Positions 31,360 to 39,900 of a stretch of 43,301 nt of DNA are shown here, piece after piece; position 1 is the first letter of the stretch, and every line of letters begins with the position of its first letter. Location: positions 1-43,301 of the forward strand of contig JACPZP010000061.1 of the NCBI GenBank assembly GCA_016195405.1. Reading direction: 5' to 3'. Both the position numbers and the translations under genes were made by a program. Under the pieces are notes generated by a model. It did no database searches. It had not been told where the DNA came from and saw nothing but the letters and a program-made list of their open reading frames with translations. This stretch comes from Planctomycetota bacterium. Lineage in GTDB: Bacteria; Planctomycetota; Planctomycetia; Gemmatales; Gemmataceae.

Positions 31360-34300
31360 TCAAATGAACGTCCGAGGTTTGAGCCGGTCAAAATATACCG
31401 GCACTCCTTGGCCGGCTTGATCGCTTTCCCATGCTGCGACCCAGTCCTGCCAGGTAACCTCCTGATTGCGAAAGAGCAGCCGATTCGCATCCAGCACCGG
31501 TAGTTCAACCGTGGCTTGACCGTTGACGACACGCGGGTGGATCAGGAGCCCGTCGCGAAGATTGTAAAGCACTTCGGCCTCATATCCCTTGCCCGGCCAG
31601 ACGACCAGGCCGTCATGCACCACGTCGTAGGGCGGACAGCGCGGGCCAAAGCTCGCTTCGATCTGCTCGCGGACCAAGTCAACGCCCGCTTTCTTGTAGA
31701 AGCCGGCGAGAGCGCAGTGGAACACGTTTCTCTCGCCTTCTTCCAGCTTTTCCAGCCAGCCGCCGCGGGAGACATGGGCCAAAAGCCAGCCGGACAACTC
31801 CTCGAACTTCAACTCCAAGTGCGGCTCTCGCAGCGCGGGACAGGCCAGCACGAGGCGGATGCGGTTCGAGCCGGCTTCCACACTTTCCAGGTGGACCGGA
31901 CCTGATTTCCATGCCTTGGCGCCGCTCAAGAACGGCAACAATTCGCGGTCGGTGAAGTGGTGGAGCGCATCCTCGATGTGGTGCAGCGCCTCGCGCAGCC
32001 GGCGCGACGTCCGCCAATTGCCGCCGCGATAGGCTCGGCGATCCGCCCGGCGAATCTTGGCGTAGAGCTTGGGCAGCGTTCCGGAGTGAAAGCCGGGTCG
32101 CATTAGCCGCGGCATGCTCTCGCCGTGGTGACCGATCACGACCGGCGCGAGCGTGCGGCGGCGGTTGGCGCGATAGAGCGACCAATTCTCCTTGAACTCC
32201 CAGACAAGAAAGCCGGCCGCGCCCGGAATGCCGTGCAAGTTGATCGTGGCGATGACGTAAGCCAACGGTTTGCCAAGAAACATGAACGGCGCGGCCAGAG
32301 TTTGCGTCAGCGGAATCCAGAAAGGCACCAACAGCTTGGCCATCACCGTTACCGCAGGAAAATGCTTGAGGGGATTGAAGGTCGGCTCGACGAAGACGTT
32401 CACATAAAAGCGGACAACGTATGCCACAATCGACCAGAAAAAGCCCAGCACGAATTTGCCCGCCAGAGTCAGACGCCCTTGCCCCTGGCGAAAGCGCAGC
32501 CATTCATCCACCGTATATAGGAAGCGCTCGAACGCTTCGAGAATGGTTCGGAAAAAATCGACAAGCAGCCGAAAGAGACCAGGGACAATGCTACGGGCGT
32601 ATTCCCAGCGCCGCACCAGCCAATCGCTGGTGATTTCTTCGAAGTCGCGTCCCAACCGGCAGTTGAAGAACAAGCTGACCGCCGCAAAAACAACGAGACT
32701 GGCGACCGTCGCGGCGGAGGAAGTGAATCCGGCGTCCCACAAGGCCAGCCAAGCGATCGCGCCCGCGGGCAAGGGCTTCAGCACATATCGAACGAAGAAA
32801 AGCCATGGCCGACTTTGCAAAAGGGCGTGCACGGGAGGAAAGGCCACAATCGCCGCCGGTAAGGTGACGAATACGGCATGGAGCGACGAGCCGGCAATCC
32901 GCAATCCAAGTCCGACGGAGCCGCGGAACGCCGGCCAATGAATGAGGAGCAAATAGAAGAGGCCAAGGCCCGCCAAGGGAATCGACATTTCCGGCTCGAC
33001 GATGAGTTCAAGCGTCAGCCGCTTTGGCTTCACGAGGTGTGCGAGGTGGAGCATTTCCTCGATGAAGATGAGGGTAGCGAATGCCCCGCCGAAGGGCAGC
33101 AGCAAGAAGAGCGTCAGCCAGCGGCCAACGCGTGTGCCAAACAGAAGCGAACTCCCGCGTTGCAGCCAGCGCAGGTAGATTTCGCCGCGGTGGTAAACGC
33201 CTGGCGTTCGTCGCGCCAGGTCACGGTTCGCCTTGAGAAGCGGGTCTCCCGTCAGCCATTCCGCCGGACCGGTCAGATCGGGCAGCTTCAACTGATTGCG
33301 CGATAGGGCGTCGCGCAGATCGCCGATATTCAGGAATCCCCGTTCGACCACGCGATCGAGCAATTCCTCGACGAGTTTGTCATGTGCGACGTGCTCGGGA
33401 AAGCTTTGCGGCTGAATATCGACCGCGCGCAGGGCTTCGCAAAGCACGGGGCGCAAGCGGTCGCGCAACCGGATTTCCGCATGGTGCAGCGCGTCATGGA
33501 GCAAAGCGGACAGCCGCTGCCCTTCCGCTTCCGGCAATCTGATCGCGGCGAGCCTGCCGACGGCGCTGCGAAGGTGCTTGACTGCTCGCACGAGCGCTTG
33601 GTTCGGCAAGGGACGGACGAGCGGCTGCCGAAACAGCGAATAGGCCCACTCCGACAGAGCGGCGGACGAGACGGGGCGCTCATGATCGATGCATGCCTTT
33701 TGCAAATCGTACAGGAGCCTTGCTTCCGCGGGCCAGAACCCGCTTGCCGCGCGAGGAAGAAGCGCCGGGAGCGTTTTGCGAAATGCCTGAGCGTCGGCGT
33801 CAGTCATTTGCAACGCAGCCTGCAGCCGCACGACCAAGCGATTGAGATCGGCGACCGCATCAAGCGAGGGTTCGTCGAGACCGATGCCCGCGCGAGTTCG
33901 TCGAATGGCCGCGCGCACGACGTTGCCGGCGGCCGCGTCTCGGTTGGCCTGGGTCAGGAGGCGGGCAAAATCTTGTGGCGGAAGCGTGGGACCGACAGCC
34001 GCTGCTTGATTAGGTGGAGGGCGTAGTTCCACCGGACCGGCGGGACCATCAATGCGCAGCACCGGATCGGGAGCGCCGGCAAGACGCGTTTGCAGAAACA
34101 GCGCCGCCGCATCGACGTCTTCCGCGAGGATACGATCGATGCTGTCAAAATCGTCGATGGCCGAAAAGTAGCGCGGCAAGAGCGCCGGATCGAAGTAGTT
34201 CAACTCCAAATAAAGGGCGGCGAACTCCTCGTACACCGTGTGGTCGCTGGCCGGCGGCAAAAGATAGCGCTCTTGCCTCAGCACCGTGCGAATCTCGGCG

Positions 34301-34737
34301 AATTCCGTTTGGCCGATGCGGTGGATGCGCTCCCGTAATAGAGCCGGACTGAGCCGTCCTCTTTCGAAGCGTGTCCGAATCGCTTGGTGGACACGGATGT
34401 GAAAGGAGATGCGCCAATATTTGAGAAGCGCCTGGGCGCGAGAAAGCGCGCGCAGTTCTTCGATCTCGGGCGCCGAAATAAGCTGTAGCGTTTCGGCGAG
34501 TCCGCGCGCCGCCGGCTCACCCAGTTCAGCGTGCGTGACGATTTGAAGGAGCGACACCCGATCGATGACGTAGCTAAGGTGATGCGGAACTTGCAAACCC
34601 AGCCCCGTCAAGCGGCAATCATGTTTAATGACCCGCCGCAGCAAGCGCGACGGCACCAGCAACGTTGCGGGGTCGGCGGCCTCAAGAAGCCCGCGCAATT
34701 CCTTGACGTCCAGATGCGGTTCGGCAGCGACGGACAA
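31360..34737 (-). CDS. Very large multi-pass membrane protein of unknown function
   Basis: A 1125-residue protein starting at TTG 34737, supported by AGAGGA seven bases upstream. Three parts are visible. Residues 1-535 are soluble, helical and Arg/Leu/Ala-rich, with an acidic stretch near 195-210. Residues about 540-830 hold five to seven hydrophobic segments (541-558, 586-601, 619-640, 658-690, 758-782, 800-830). Residues 850-1125 are a soluble, charged C-terminal domain (REALHHIEDALHHFTDRELL near 914-934; DWVAAWESDQAG near the end). I find no catalytic motif I can name. Similar giant proteins are probably restricted to planctomycetes. It faces the transferase gene tail to tail. Confidence 0.85.
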   Translation of the reverse strand: MSVAAEPHLDVKELRGLLEAADPATLLVPSRLLRRVIKHDCRLTGLGLQVPHHLSYVIDRVSLLQIVTHAELGEPAARGLAETLQLISAPEIEELRALSRAQALLKYWRISFHIRVHQAIRTRFERGRLSPALLRERIHRIGQTEFAEIRTVLRQERYLLPPASDHTVYEEFAALYLELNYFDPALLPRYFSAIDDFDSIDRILAEDVDAAALFLQTRLAGAPDPVLRIDGPAGPVELRPPPNQAAAVGPTLPPQDFARLLTQANRDAAAGNVVRAAIRRTRAGIGLDEPSLDAVADLNRLVVRLQAALQMTDADAQAFRKTLPALLPRAASGFWPAEARLLYDLQKACIDHERPVSSAALSEWAYSLFRQPLVRPLPNQALVRAVKHLRSAVGRLAAIRLPEAEGQRLSALLHDALHHAEIRLRDRLRPVLCEALRAVDIQPQSFPEHVAHDKLVEELLDRVVERGFLNIGDLRDALSRNQLKLPDLTGPAEWLTGDPLLKANRDLARRTPGVYHRGEIYLRWLQRGSSLLFGTRVGRWLTLFLLLPFGGAFATLIFIEEMLHLAHLVKPKRLTLELIVEPEMSIPLAGLGLFYLLLIHWPAFRGSVGLGLRIAGSSLHAVFVTLPAAIVAFPPVHALLQSRPWLFFVRYVLKPLPAGAIAWLALWDAGFTSSAATVASLVVFAAVSLFFNCRLGRDFEEITSDWLVRRWEYARSIVPGLFRLLVDFFRTILEAFERFLYTVDEWLRFRQGQGRLTLAGKFVLGFFWSIVAYVVRFYVNVFVEPTFNPLKHFPAVTVMAKLLVPFWIPLTQTLAAPFMFLGKPLAYVIATINLHGIPGAAGFLVWEFKENWSLYRANRRRTLAPVVIGHHGESMPRLMRPGFHSGTLPKLYAKIRRADRRAYRGGNWRTSRRLREALHHIEDALHHFTDRELLPFLSGAKAWKSGPVHLESVEAGSNRIRLVLACPALREPHLELKFEELSGWLLAHVSRGGWLEKLEEGERNVFHCALAGFYKKAGVDLVREQIEASFGPRCPPYDVVHDGLVVWPGKGYEAEVLYNLRDGLLIHPRVVNGQATVELPVLDANRLLFRNQEVTWQDWVAAWESDQAGQGVPVYFDRLKPRTFI

Positions 34738-34788
34738 GACAGCGTCCTCTTTGAAACTCGATACTCATAAAATAGGTGAGGAGATTTT

Positions 34789-35007
34789 ATGAGCCGGTCG
34801 CTGCTTTCGAAATACAAAGTGCAAAAGGACGCGTTCTCCGTCGTATCACTCCACGACCCGCCCGACGACATGGCCTTTTGGCTCACCAAAAGCCCCTTGG
34901 AGCGGTTAGAGGCGTTGGAGCTTCTGCGGCAAATCCACTATGGCCAAGCAGCGATTACCGGTCGACTTCAGAGAGTTCTTGAAATCGCTAAACTCGAAAA
35001 GAGTTAA
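34789..35007 (+). CDS. Small protein overlapping the nucleotidyltransferase gene (possible antitoxin-like partner)
   Basis: A 72-residue protein from ATG 34789 with a strong GAGGAG site. It is helical in its second half (SPLERLEALELLRQIHYGQA then GRLQRVLEIAKLEKS), and the first half has SVVSLHDPPDDMAFW. Its last 68 nt overlap the start of the next gene in another frame, so the two are closely coupled. Short helical proteins upstream of MNT/AbiEii-like nucleotidyltransferases often act as their partner. That pairing is inferred from layout. Confidence 0.7.
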   Translation: MSRSLLSKYKVQKDAFSVVSLHDPPDDMAFWLTKSPLERLEALELLRQIHYGQAAITGRLQRVLEIAKLEKS

Positions 35008-35416
35008 GTACCTCTTGATCGGCGGTTACGCCGTCGTCTATCACGGCTATCCCCGCGCAACGGGCGACATGGATGTGTGGGTGGAAACCTCACCTCAGAA
35101 CGCCAAAAGACTTGATCGCGCAATCCGCGAGTTTGGTTTCGACGTTGAAAAACTATCGCCCGACTTATTTGAAAAGCCCGACCAGATCGTGCGGATGGGC
35201 ATTCCGCCCATGCGCATCGAAGTCCTTACCACGATTTCGGGCGTCCATTTTTCGGACTGCTATCGGCGACGCAGAGTCATCCGGATTGACGGAATCAAGG
35301 TCTCTGTGATTTCACTTCGCGATTTACTGGCGAACAAGAAAGCCTCGGGTCGGACCAAAGATCTCGCGGACTACGAACAACTCAAAGTGAATCTTCGAGG
35401 CGAGCCGGGAGCGTAA
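34940..35416 (+). CDS. Nucleotidyltransferase-fold protein (DUF6036/AbiEii-like)
   Basis: A 158-residue protein from ATG 34940. The nucleotidyltransferase core is LLIGGYAVVYHGYPRATGDM followed by DVWVE: Gly28-Gly29 and the metal-binding pair Asp43-x-Asp45. The C-terminal VISLRDLLANKKASGRTKDL followed by ADYEQL is the conserved LLxxKxxxxRxKDLxDxxxL helix of AbiEii/DUF6036 proteins. These transfer nucleotides to RNA or protein, and several are toxins of type IV or MNT systems. The last residues and TAA stop are encoded by a palindromic repeat arm, so the natural C-terminus has probably been altered. Confidence 0.85.
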   Translation: MAKQRLPVDFREFLKSLNSKRVKYLLIGGYAVVYHGYPRATGDMDVWVETSPQNAKRLDRAIREFGFDVEKLSPDLFEKPDQIVRMGIPPMRIEVLTTISGVHFSDCYRRRRVIRIDGIKVSVISLRDLLANKKASGRTKDLADYEQLKVNLRGEPGA

Positions 35417-35479
35417 GCGACCGGAGGGCGCGACGTGGCGCACTCCGGTCGCTTACGCCGCTTACGCTCCCGGCTCGCC
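35399..35479. repeat. Palindromic element GGCGAGCCGGGAGCG, supplying a stop codon
   Basis: Left arm 35399-35426 and right arm 35443-35479 are reverse complements, the right arm carrying a 9-nt internal duplication (CGCTTACGC). The TAA of the nucleotidyltransferase (35414-35416) is in the left arm. The same family recurs at 37402-37429. Confidence 0.9.
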
Positions 35480-35484
35480 ATGAT

Positions 35485-36552
35485 CTAGCTGCATACCGAA
35501 TCTTCAATACTGAGCCGTGCCATCGTCGCAGCCGTCACCTGCCAGGGGCACGACCACACCAGGAAAAACAGCGCCTGCCGCGCCCAGCGTTGCGCGGGAT
35601 GATCGCGGACGAACCCGGCGCCCTTGCTCACCGCCAGCGCCGCTTGAGTCGCGCGCAATACGAGTGTGTTCGCTCGAGCCCGCAGGCTCTGCGCGGCATC
35701 GGGCGGAACGGGCGCCGCGCTCAGGTCGAGCATCTCCTGCCGCAACGTTCGATGCGCCATTTCCAATCGCGTCGCATCGTCGGCAAGCTGTGGCCGATCT
35801 TTCGCTTCCTGGAGAAGGTGGCGAACCGCGGCCCCGGTCAAACCGATCGCCAGGCACGACGTTTCCAGTCCGCCTGTGCCGCCGCGCTTGCTGGCCAACA
35901 CGTGATCTGCAGGCCCGGCAAGTATCTGTGAGCGAGGCAATCGAACTCCTTTGCAGCGCACCGGACCGGTGAGCGAACCGTCCATGGCCATAAGTTGCAG
36001 GGGCTCCTCCACGATGACCCCAGGGAGATTGGCGCCCATGACGCCGAGAATCTGTTTGCCGGCGTCGGTGACCGCGCCCATCACGATATGATCCGCGCGT
36101 GCGGCGCCGGTGACCCAGGGAATGACGCCGTCGATGATGAACACATCGCCGTCCTGGCGAGCGGTCACGGGTGGCTCGGTGTGCTGGTGCGATGTAGTGA
36201 GCTGGGCCAGGCCAACCGTGGCAAACCGCTTTCCTATCACGAGTTGGGGTAGAATCTCGCTGCACAGGCTGTCTTTGCCGCTATCGATCAAACGCCTGCA
36301 AGCGGCATCGCGCTGACTGAGAAGGAAGCAAGTGGTGAGACATTCGCCGGCAAGCGCTTCATAGCGCTCCAACAAATCGACGCCGCTCAAACCTTCGCCG
36401 CCGTAAGTCTGCGGAATTGACCAGCGCAGGCCGCCGAGCTTTTGCAGAGCGGCCCACGAAGCGCCGGGCCAAACCGGCGACTCATCGGCGTGCCGAGCGT
36501 GCCGAGCGTGCCGAGCGAGGTCGGCGAGAATTTCTTGCGAGAGAACGGACAT
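35485..36552 (-). CDS. Acyl-CoA dehydrogenase-family protein
   Basis: About 355 residues. N-terminal helical domain: AALQKLGGLRWSIPQTYGGE, LERYEALAGECLTTCFLLSQ. Beta domain: FATVGLAQLTTSHQHTEPPV, FIIDGVIPWVTGAARADHIV, VRCKGVRLPRSQILAG. Shortened C-terminal helical bundle: LRARANTLVLRATQAALAVS, WARQALFFLVWSCPWQVTAA. It is 25-40 residues shorter than typical acyl-CoA dehydrogenases, and I cannot place the catalytic glutamate with confidence, so the reaction is uncertain. A triple HAR repeat (about residues 16-24) comes from a 9-bp tandem repeat. I chose ATG 36552 (GGTAGAG upstream); ATG 36567 lies against a palindromic repeat. Confidence 0.75.
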   Translation of the reverse strand: MSVLSQEILADLARHARHARHADESPVWPGASWAALQKLGGLRWSIPQTYGGEGLSGVDLLERYEALAGECLTTCFLLSQRDAACRRLIDSGKDSLCSEILPQLVIGKRFATVGLAQLTTSHQHTEPPVTARQDGDVFIIDGVIPWVTGAARADHIVMGAVTDAGKQILGVMGANLPGVIVEEPLQLMAMDGSLTGPVRCKGVRLPRSQILAGPADHVLASKRGGTGGLETSCLAIGLTGAAVRHLLQEAKDRPQLADDATRLEMAHRTLRQEMLDLSAAPVPPDAAQSLRARANTLVLRATQAALAVSKGAGFVRDHPAQRWARQALFFLVWSCPWQVTAATMARLSIEDSVCS

Positions 36553-36567
36553 TTCTCTACCCATCAT

Positions 36568-36653
36568 GGAACGCGGATGAACGCTGATAATGCGGATTCA
36601 CGCGGCTTGGTTGATCCGCGCGCCTCCGCCGAATCCGCGTTTATCCGCGTTCC
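36568..36653. repeat. Palindromic element GGAACGCGGAT, supplying the ppa stop codon
   Basis: Left part GGAACGCGGATGAACGCTGA (36568-36605 region) and right part GAATCCGCGTTTATCCGCGT plus TCC (36631-36653) are imperfect reverse complements. On the minus strand the GGATAA inside the right part gives the last codon and TAA stop of the pyrophosphatase gene. Confidence 0.85.
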
Positions 36654-37198
36654 TTTTTCTTGAAGCCGCGCTGCCGCTGTGCGCTGTATCTTGCGAGCGC
36701 ATCTTCGATGATCGGCAGGGATGATTTGGCCGGCTCCATCTCATCGACCTCCACCGCTTTGCCTTCCAGCGTCTTGTAATCGAGAAAGAAGCGCTTGAGC
36801 ATCGTCAAGCGGTGGCTGGGCAGTTCCTTGGCCTCGCGGAAGCCGTCATATTCCGGATCATCGACCGCGATCGCCAGCACCTTGTGGTCTTTCTTGCCGC
36901 TGTCGATCATGGTCATGATGCCGATGGCCCGCGCGCTCACGAGGGTAAGCGGCGCCACCGGTTCCTGGCACAGGACCAGCACATCGAGCGGGTCGTCGTC
37001 CTCCGCCAAAGTCTGCGGAATGAATCCATAATTCGCGGGGTAGTAGACCGCGGAATAGAGGATGCGGTCGAGCCGTAGAAGCCCGGTCTCCTTATCCAGC
37101 TCGTACTTCACGCTCGAGCCCATCGGGATTTCGATGACCGCGATAAACTCCGCCGGCAACTGCGCGCCGGGCGTGACGTCATGCCAGGGATGCGTCAT
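36641..37198 (-). CDS. ppa: Inorganic pyrophosphatase (family I)
   Basis: About 185 residues from ATG 37198, preceded by GGAAGAGGA; a TTG two codons upstream is an unlikely alternative. Family I signatures are present: VIEIPMGSSVKYELDKETG, VYYPANYGFIPQTLAEDDDP followed by LDVLVL (metal-binding Asp67, Asp69, Asp72), and KVLAIAVDDPEYDGF. It hydrolyses pyrophosphate from biosynthetic reactions in the cytosol. The C-terminal KKKERG and stop fall within a palindromic element, so the extreme C-terminus may not be ancestral. Length is typical. Confidence 0.96.
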   Translation of the reverse strand: MTHPWHDVTPGAQLPAEFIAVIEIPMGSSVKYELDKETGLLRLDRILYSAVYYPANYGFIPQTLAEDDDPLDVLVLCQEPVAPLTLVSARAIGIMTMIDSGKKDHKVLAIAVDDPEYDGFREAKELPSHRLTMLKRFFLDYKTLEGKAVEVDEMEPAKSSLPIIEDALARYSAQRQRGFKKKERG

Positions 37199-37245
37199 AA
37201 ACAATCCTCTTCCTAATCGTTTTCTTCATCTTATTCACCGGACTG

Positions 37246-37388
37246 GTGCCACGCCCACGCCACAGCGCGCAGAACAGAAATCCTTGAATGAAAAGGCGTG
37301 GGCGTGCGGCTCTTGCAAGGTCCACACGCCCACGCCTTCGCTGACAGTATTAATTCGTTGCAAATGACGGCGTGGGTGTGGCACCCAG
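37246..37388. repeat. Multiple inverted copies of GGCGTGGGCGTG
   Basis: Four alternating-orientation copies: 37246-37262, 37294-37307, 37324-37339 and 37370-37388, with outer ends TGGTGCCAC and GTGGCACCCA. They form nested inverted repeats in the pyrophosphatase-peptidase gap. Confidence 0.85.
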
Positions 37389-37401
37389 CGCCCAGCCTAT
37401 T

Positions 37402-37429
37402 CTCCGGTCGCTTACGCTCCCGGCTCGCC
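37402..37429. repeat. Half-element of the GGCGAGCCGGGAGCG family
   Basis: A single arm (CTCCGGTCGCTTACGCTCCC and on to GGCTCGCC) matches the element at 35399-35479. It begins 3 nt beyond the prolyl oligopeptidase stop codon. Confidence 0.85.
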
Positions 37430-37431
37430 TG

Positions 37432-39513
37432 TCAGTTCTTGAGCTGGTTCCACAAAAACGCGTACGCCAGCGCTTGCATGAACGCCGCCTGGTCGTTGTT
37501 GGCGGCGCCGCCGTGGCCGCCTTCGATGTTCTCATAGTAGAGGACATCGTGGCCCATGTCGCGCATCTTGGCGACCATCTTGCGGGCATGTCCGGGATGG
37601 ACGCGGTCGTCGCGCGTCGAGGTCGTGAACAGGGTTCGCGGGTACTTCGTGTCCTTCGCCACATTGTGGTAGGGCGAGAACGTCTTCACGAACTCCCATT
37701 CCTTGGGATCGTCCGGATTGCCGAACTCCGCCACCCAACTCGCGCCGGCCAACAGCTTGTGATAGCGCTGCATGTCGAGCAGTGGCACCTGGCAGACGAC
37801 GGCGCCGAAGAGATCGGGCCGCATCGTCAGCATGTTGCCGACGAGAAGTCCGCCGTTGCTGCCGCCCATCACGCCCAGGTGCTTGGGCGAGGTGACTTTT
37901 CGTTTTTGCAAATCCTCGGCCACGGCGATGAAGTCTTCATAGGCGCGGGGCCGGTTTGCCTTCAAAGCGGCGTCGTGCCACTTGGGCCCGAACTCGCCGC
38001 CGCCGCGAATGTTGGCCACCACGTAGACGCCGCCCTTTTCAAGCCACGCAGCGCCCGTGCCGGCTTGGTAGCCCGGCACCATCGGAATGCGGAAGCCGCC
38101 GTAGCCGTAAAGCAAGGTCGGGTTGTTGCCGTTCAGCTCGATGTTGCTGCGCGACACCTGAAAATACGGAATGCGGGTGCCGTCCTTGGAGATCGTCTCG
38201 TGCTGGGTGACGTTCAGTCCTTCGCTCTTGAAGTACGCCGGCGTCTCCTTGATTCTTTCGGCCGCGCCCTTGCCGAGCGTGCCTAGATGGAGGCTTGACG
38301 GCGTCAGATAATCCGCCACGGTCATGAAGTAATCGTCCGACTCATCCGGATCGATGGCGAACGCATTGGCGGTGCTGAACTTGGGCGCTCCCGGCAAATC
38401 CTCGCGCGTCCATTTGCCGTTCTTGCGCGTCAGCACATAAAGCCGGCTTTGCACGTTGTCGAGTTCGTTGAGGATAATGTGGTTCTTAGTCGGGCTGTAG
38501 CCGGCCAACGATTTCCGCTCGCTCGGCTCGAAGAGGACGTCGAAATTCCGCTTGCCGGCCATGAAGTCGTCGAAGTTGGTGACGAGCAGAGCGCCCGCGG
38601 GATAGGTTTTGTCGCCGACCTTCCAATCCGAACGAAGCGTGATGAACATCAGGTCGCGATGAATGCCGGCTTGGGCGTCGTCGGGCTTTTCGATCTTGAT
38701 AAGCTTGTCGCCCTTGCGCTGGTACATCTGGCTCTTCCAGAAGGTTTCGCCGCGCATCACGAACTCGCGTTCGAAGCCCTTGGTCAAGTCCATGAATGCC
38801 CCGACGCTGACGTCTTCGGGCTTGCCCTCAAAGACGAGCTTGGCCTCGGCGAGTGGCGTGCCACGCTTCCATTCCTTGACGATGCGCGGGTAGCCTGAAT
38901 GCGTCAGACTGCCCTTGCCGAAATCGGTGCCGACGAAGACGCTGTCGGGCCCGCGCCAGCTCAGCCGGCTCTTGGCCTCGGGAAGGTAAAAGCCGTCCTT
39001 CACAAATTGCTTCGTCTTTGGATCGAATTCGCGAACCACGGTGGCGTCGGCGCCGCCGCGCGACAGCGAAATCAGCACCTTGTCAAAGTTGGGCCGCAGG
39101 AATTGGGCGCCTTTCCAGACCCAGTTTTCCTTTTCGGCGTCGGCCAGGGCGTCGAGATCGAGCACAATTTCCCAATTCGGCTTGGCCTTGCGATATTCAT
39201 CGAGCGTCGTTCGCCGCCACAAGCCGCGTTTGTGCTTGGCGTCGCGCCAGAAGTTGTAGTAATGGTCGCCGTCTTTCGCGATCATCGGAATGCGCTCGTC
39301 GGAGTCGAGGATCTTGAGCAGCCGATCCTTGAGCGCGGTGAACGCTTCGCCCTTGGTCAGTTCCGCGACGCTCGCGTTTTGCCCCTTGACCCAATTGAGG
39401 GCCTTGTCCCCGGTGACGTCCTCGAGCCAAAGATACGGATCCTTGCCGTCCCCGCCGTGCGCGGGAAAGGACAGCGCCAGGCCAAAGCCTGCAAGCAGGA
39501 GCCAACGAGACAT
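37432..39513 (-). CDS. Secreted prolyl oligopeptidase-family serine peptidase (S9A)
   Basis: A 693-residue protein from ATG 39513 with GGAGGA upstream. A signal peptide covers residues 1-20 (MSRWLLLAGFGLALSFPAHG). The N-terminal propeller begins DPYLWLEDVTGDKALNWVKG. The C-terminal hydrolase domain has PTLLYGYGGFRIPMVPGY, VYVVANIRGGGEFGPKWHDA and the catalytic triad: Ser552 in MGGSNGG, Asp635/636 in TRDDRVHPGH, His667 in EGGHGG. It cleaves short peptides after proline outside the cytoplasm. All key residues are present. No operon partners. Confidence 0.95.
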   Translation of the reverse strand: MSRWLLLAGFGLALSFPAHGGDGKDPYLWLEDVTGDKALNWVKGQNASVAELTKGEAFTALKDRLLKILDSDERIPMIAKDGDHYYNFWRDAKHKRGLWRRTTLDEYRKAKPNWEIVLDLDALADAEKENWVWKGAQFLRPNFDKVLISLSRGGADATVVREFDPKTKQFVKDGFYLPEAKSRLSWRGPDSVFVGTDFGKGSLTHSGYPRIVKEWKRGTPLAEAKLVFEGKPEDVSVGAFMDLTKGFEREFVMRGETFWKSQMYQRKGDKLIKIEKPDDAQAGIHRDLMFITLRSDWKVGDKTYPAGALLVTNFDDFMAGKRNFDVLFEPSERKSLAGYSPTKNHIILNELDNVQSRLYVLTRKNGKWTREDLPGAPKFSTANAFAIDPDESDDYFMTVADYLTPSSLHLGTLGKGAAERIKETPAYFKSEGLNVTQHETISKDGTRIPYFQVSRSNIELNGNNPTLLYGYGGFRIPMVPGYQAGTGAAWLEKGGVYVVANIRGGGEFGPKWHDAALKANRPRAYEDFIAVAEDLQKRKVTSPKHLGVMGGSNGGLLVGNMLTMRPDLFGAVVCQVPLLDMQRYHKLLAGASWVAEFGNPDDPKEWEFVKTFSPYHNVAKDTKYPRTLFTTSTRDDRVHPGHARKMVAKMRDMGHDVLYYENIEGGHGGAANNDQAAFMQALAYAFLWNQLKN

Positions 39514-39617
39514 GATGAATCCTCCGTAAGTTGGATGGTAGTGTTCGCGAGTCGAGCGGCATCGAGTGGTATAGACGAAATGCGAGGAAAGTCTATTCTT
39601 GCGTTGGCGGTTCGTAC

Positions 39618-39825
39618 GGGTTCCTCTTCTCTGCTCCGGTGAATAATGCCTGGTATCGACTATCGCAAGGTTCGCGCGCTCGTTTCAATGGCGGAGCGGC
39701 GGGAAACCATCTCGATCTCTGGGCCCTGGCAACGAAGAAGCCGCTCTATGAGGCAGCCTCGGACCTATGTGAACGGCTAAATCGCGATGTGCCTTGGATT
39801 GAGCCGGCACAGAGAAGAGGAACCC
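39618..39825. mobile_element. Small element bounded by perfect 16-bp inverted repeats
   Basis: GGGTTCCTCTTCTCTG at 39618-39633 and its exact reverse complement at 39810-39825 enclose 176 bp; CCGG matches continue just inside. No clear target duplication is visible. It contains the decayed frame listed next. The size and ends resemble a MITE or a trimmed insertion. Confidence 0.5.
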
Positions 39826-39833
39826 GTGAATGA
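39639..39833 (+). pseudogene. Remnant resembling the end of a CHC2-type zinc-finger (primase-like) small protein
   Basis: An open frame from GTG 39639 ends in GAAGNHLDLWALATKKPLYE-like sequence (GNHLDLWALATKKPLYEAAS then DLCERLNRDVPW). The pattern G-N-x-L-D-L followed by P-L-x-x-A-x-x-L resembles the C-terminal half of CHC2 zinc-finger proteins, but the cysteines expected upstream are missing. No ribosome site is seen. Probably a remnant; family call is from memory of the motif. The stretch 39514-39617 before it shows nothing recognisable. Confidence 0.3.
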
Positions 39834-39900
39834 GCGTCACTCGTGTATCATGCCATTACGGCTACAGCGCGAGGAAAAGCCAGAAATACTGGAGCAGGAC

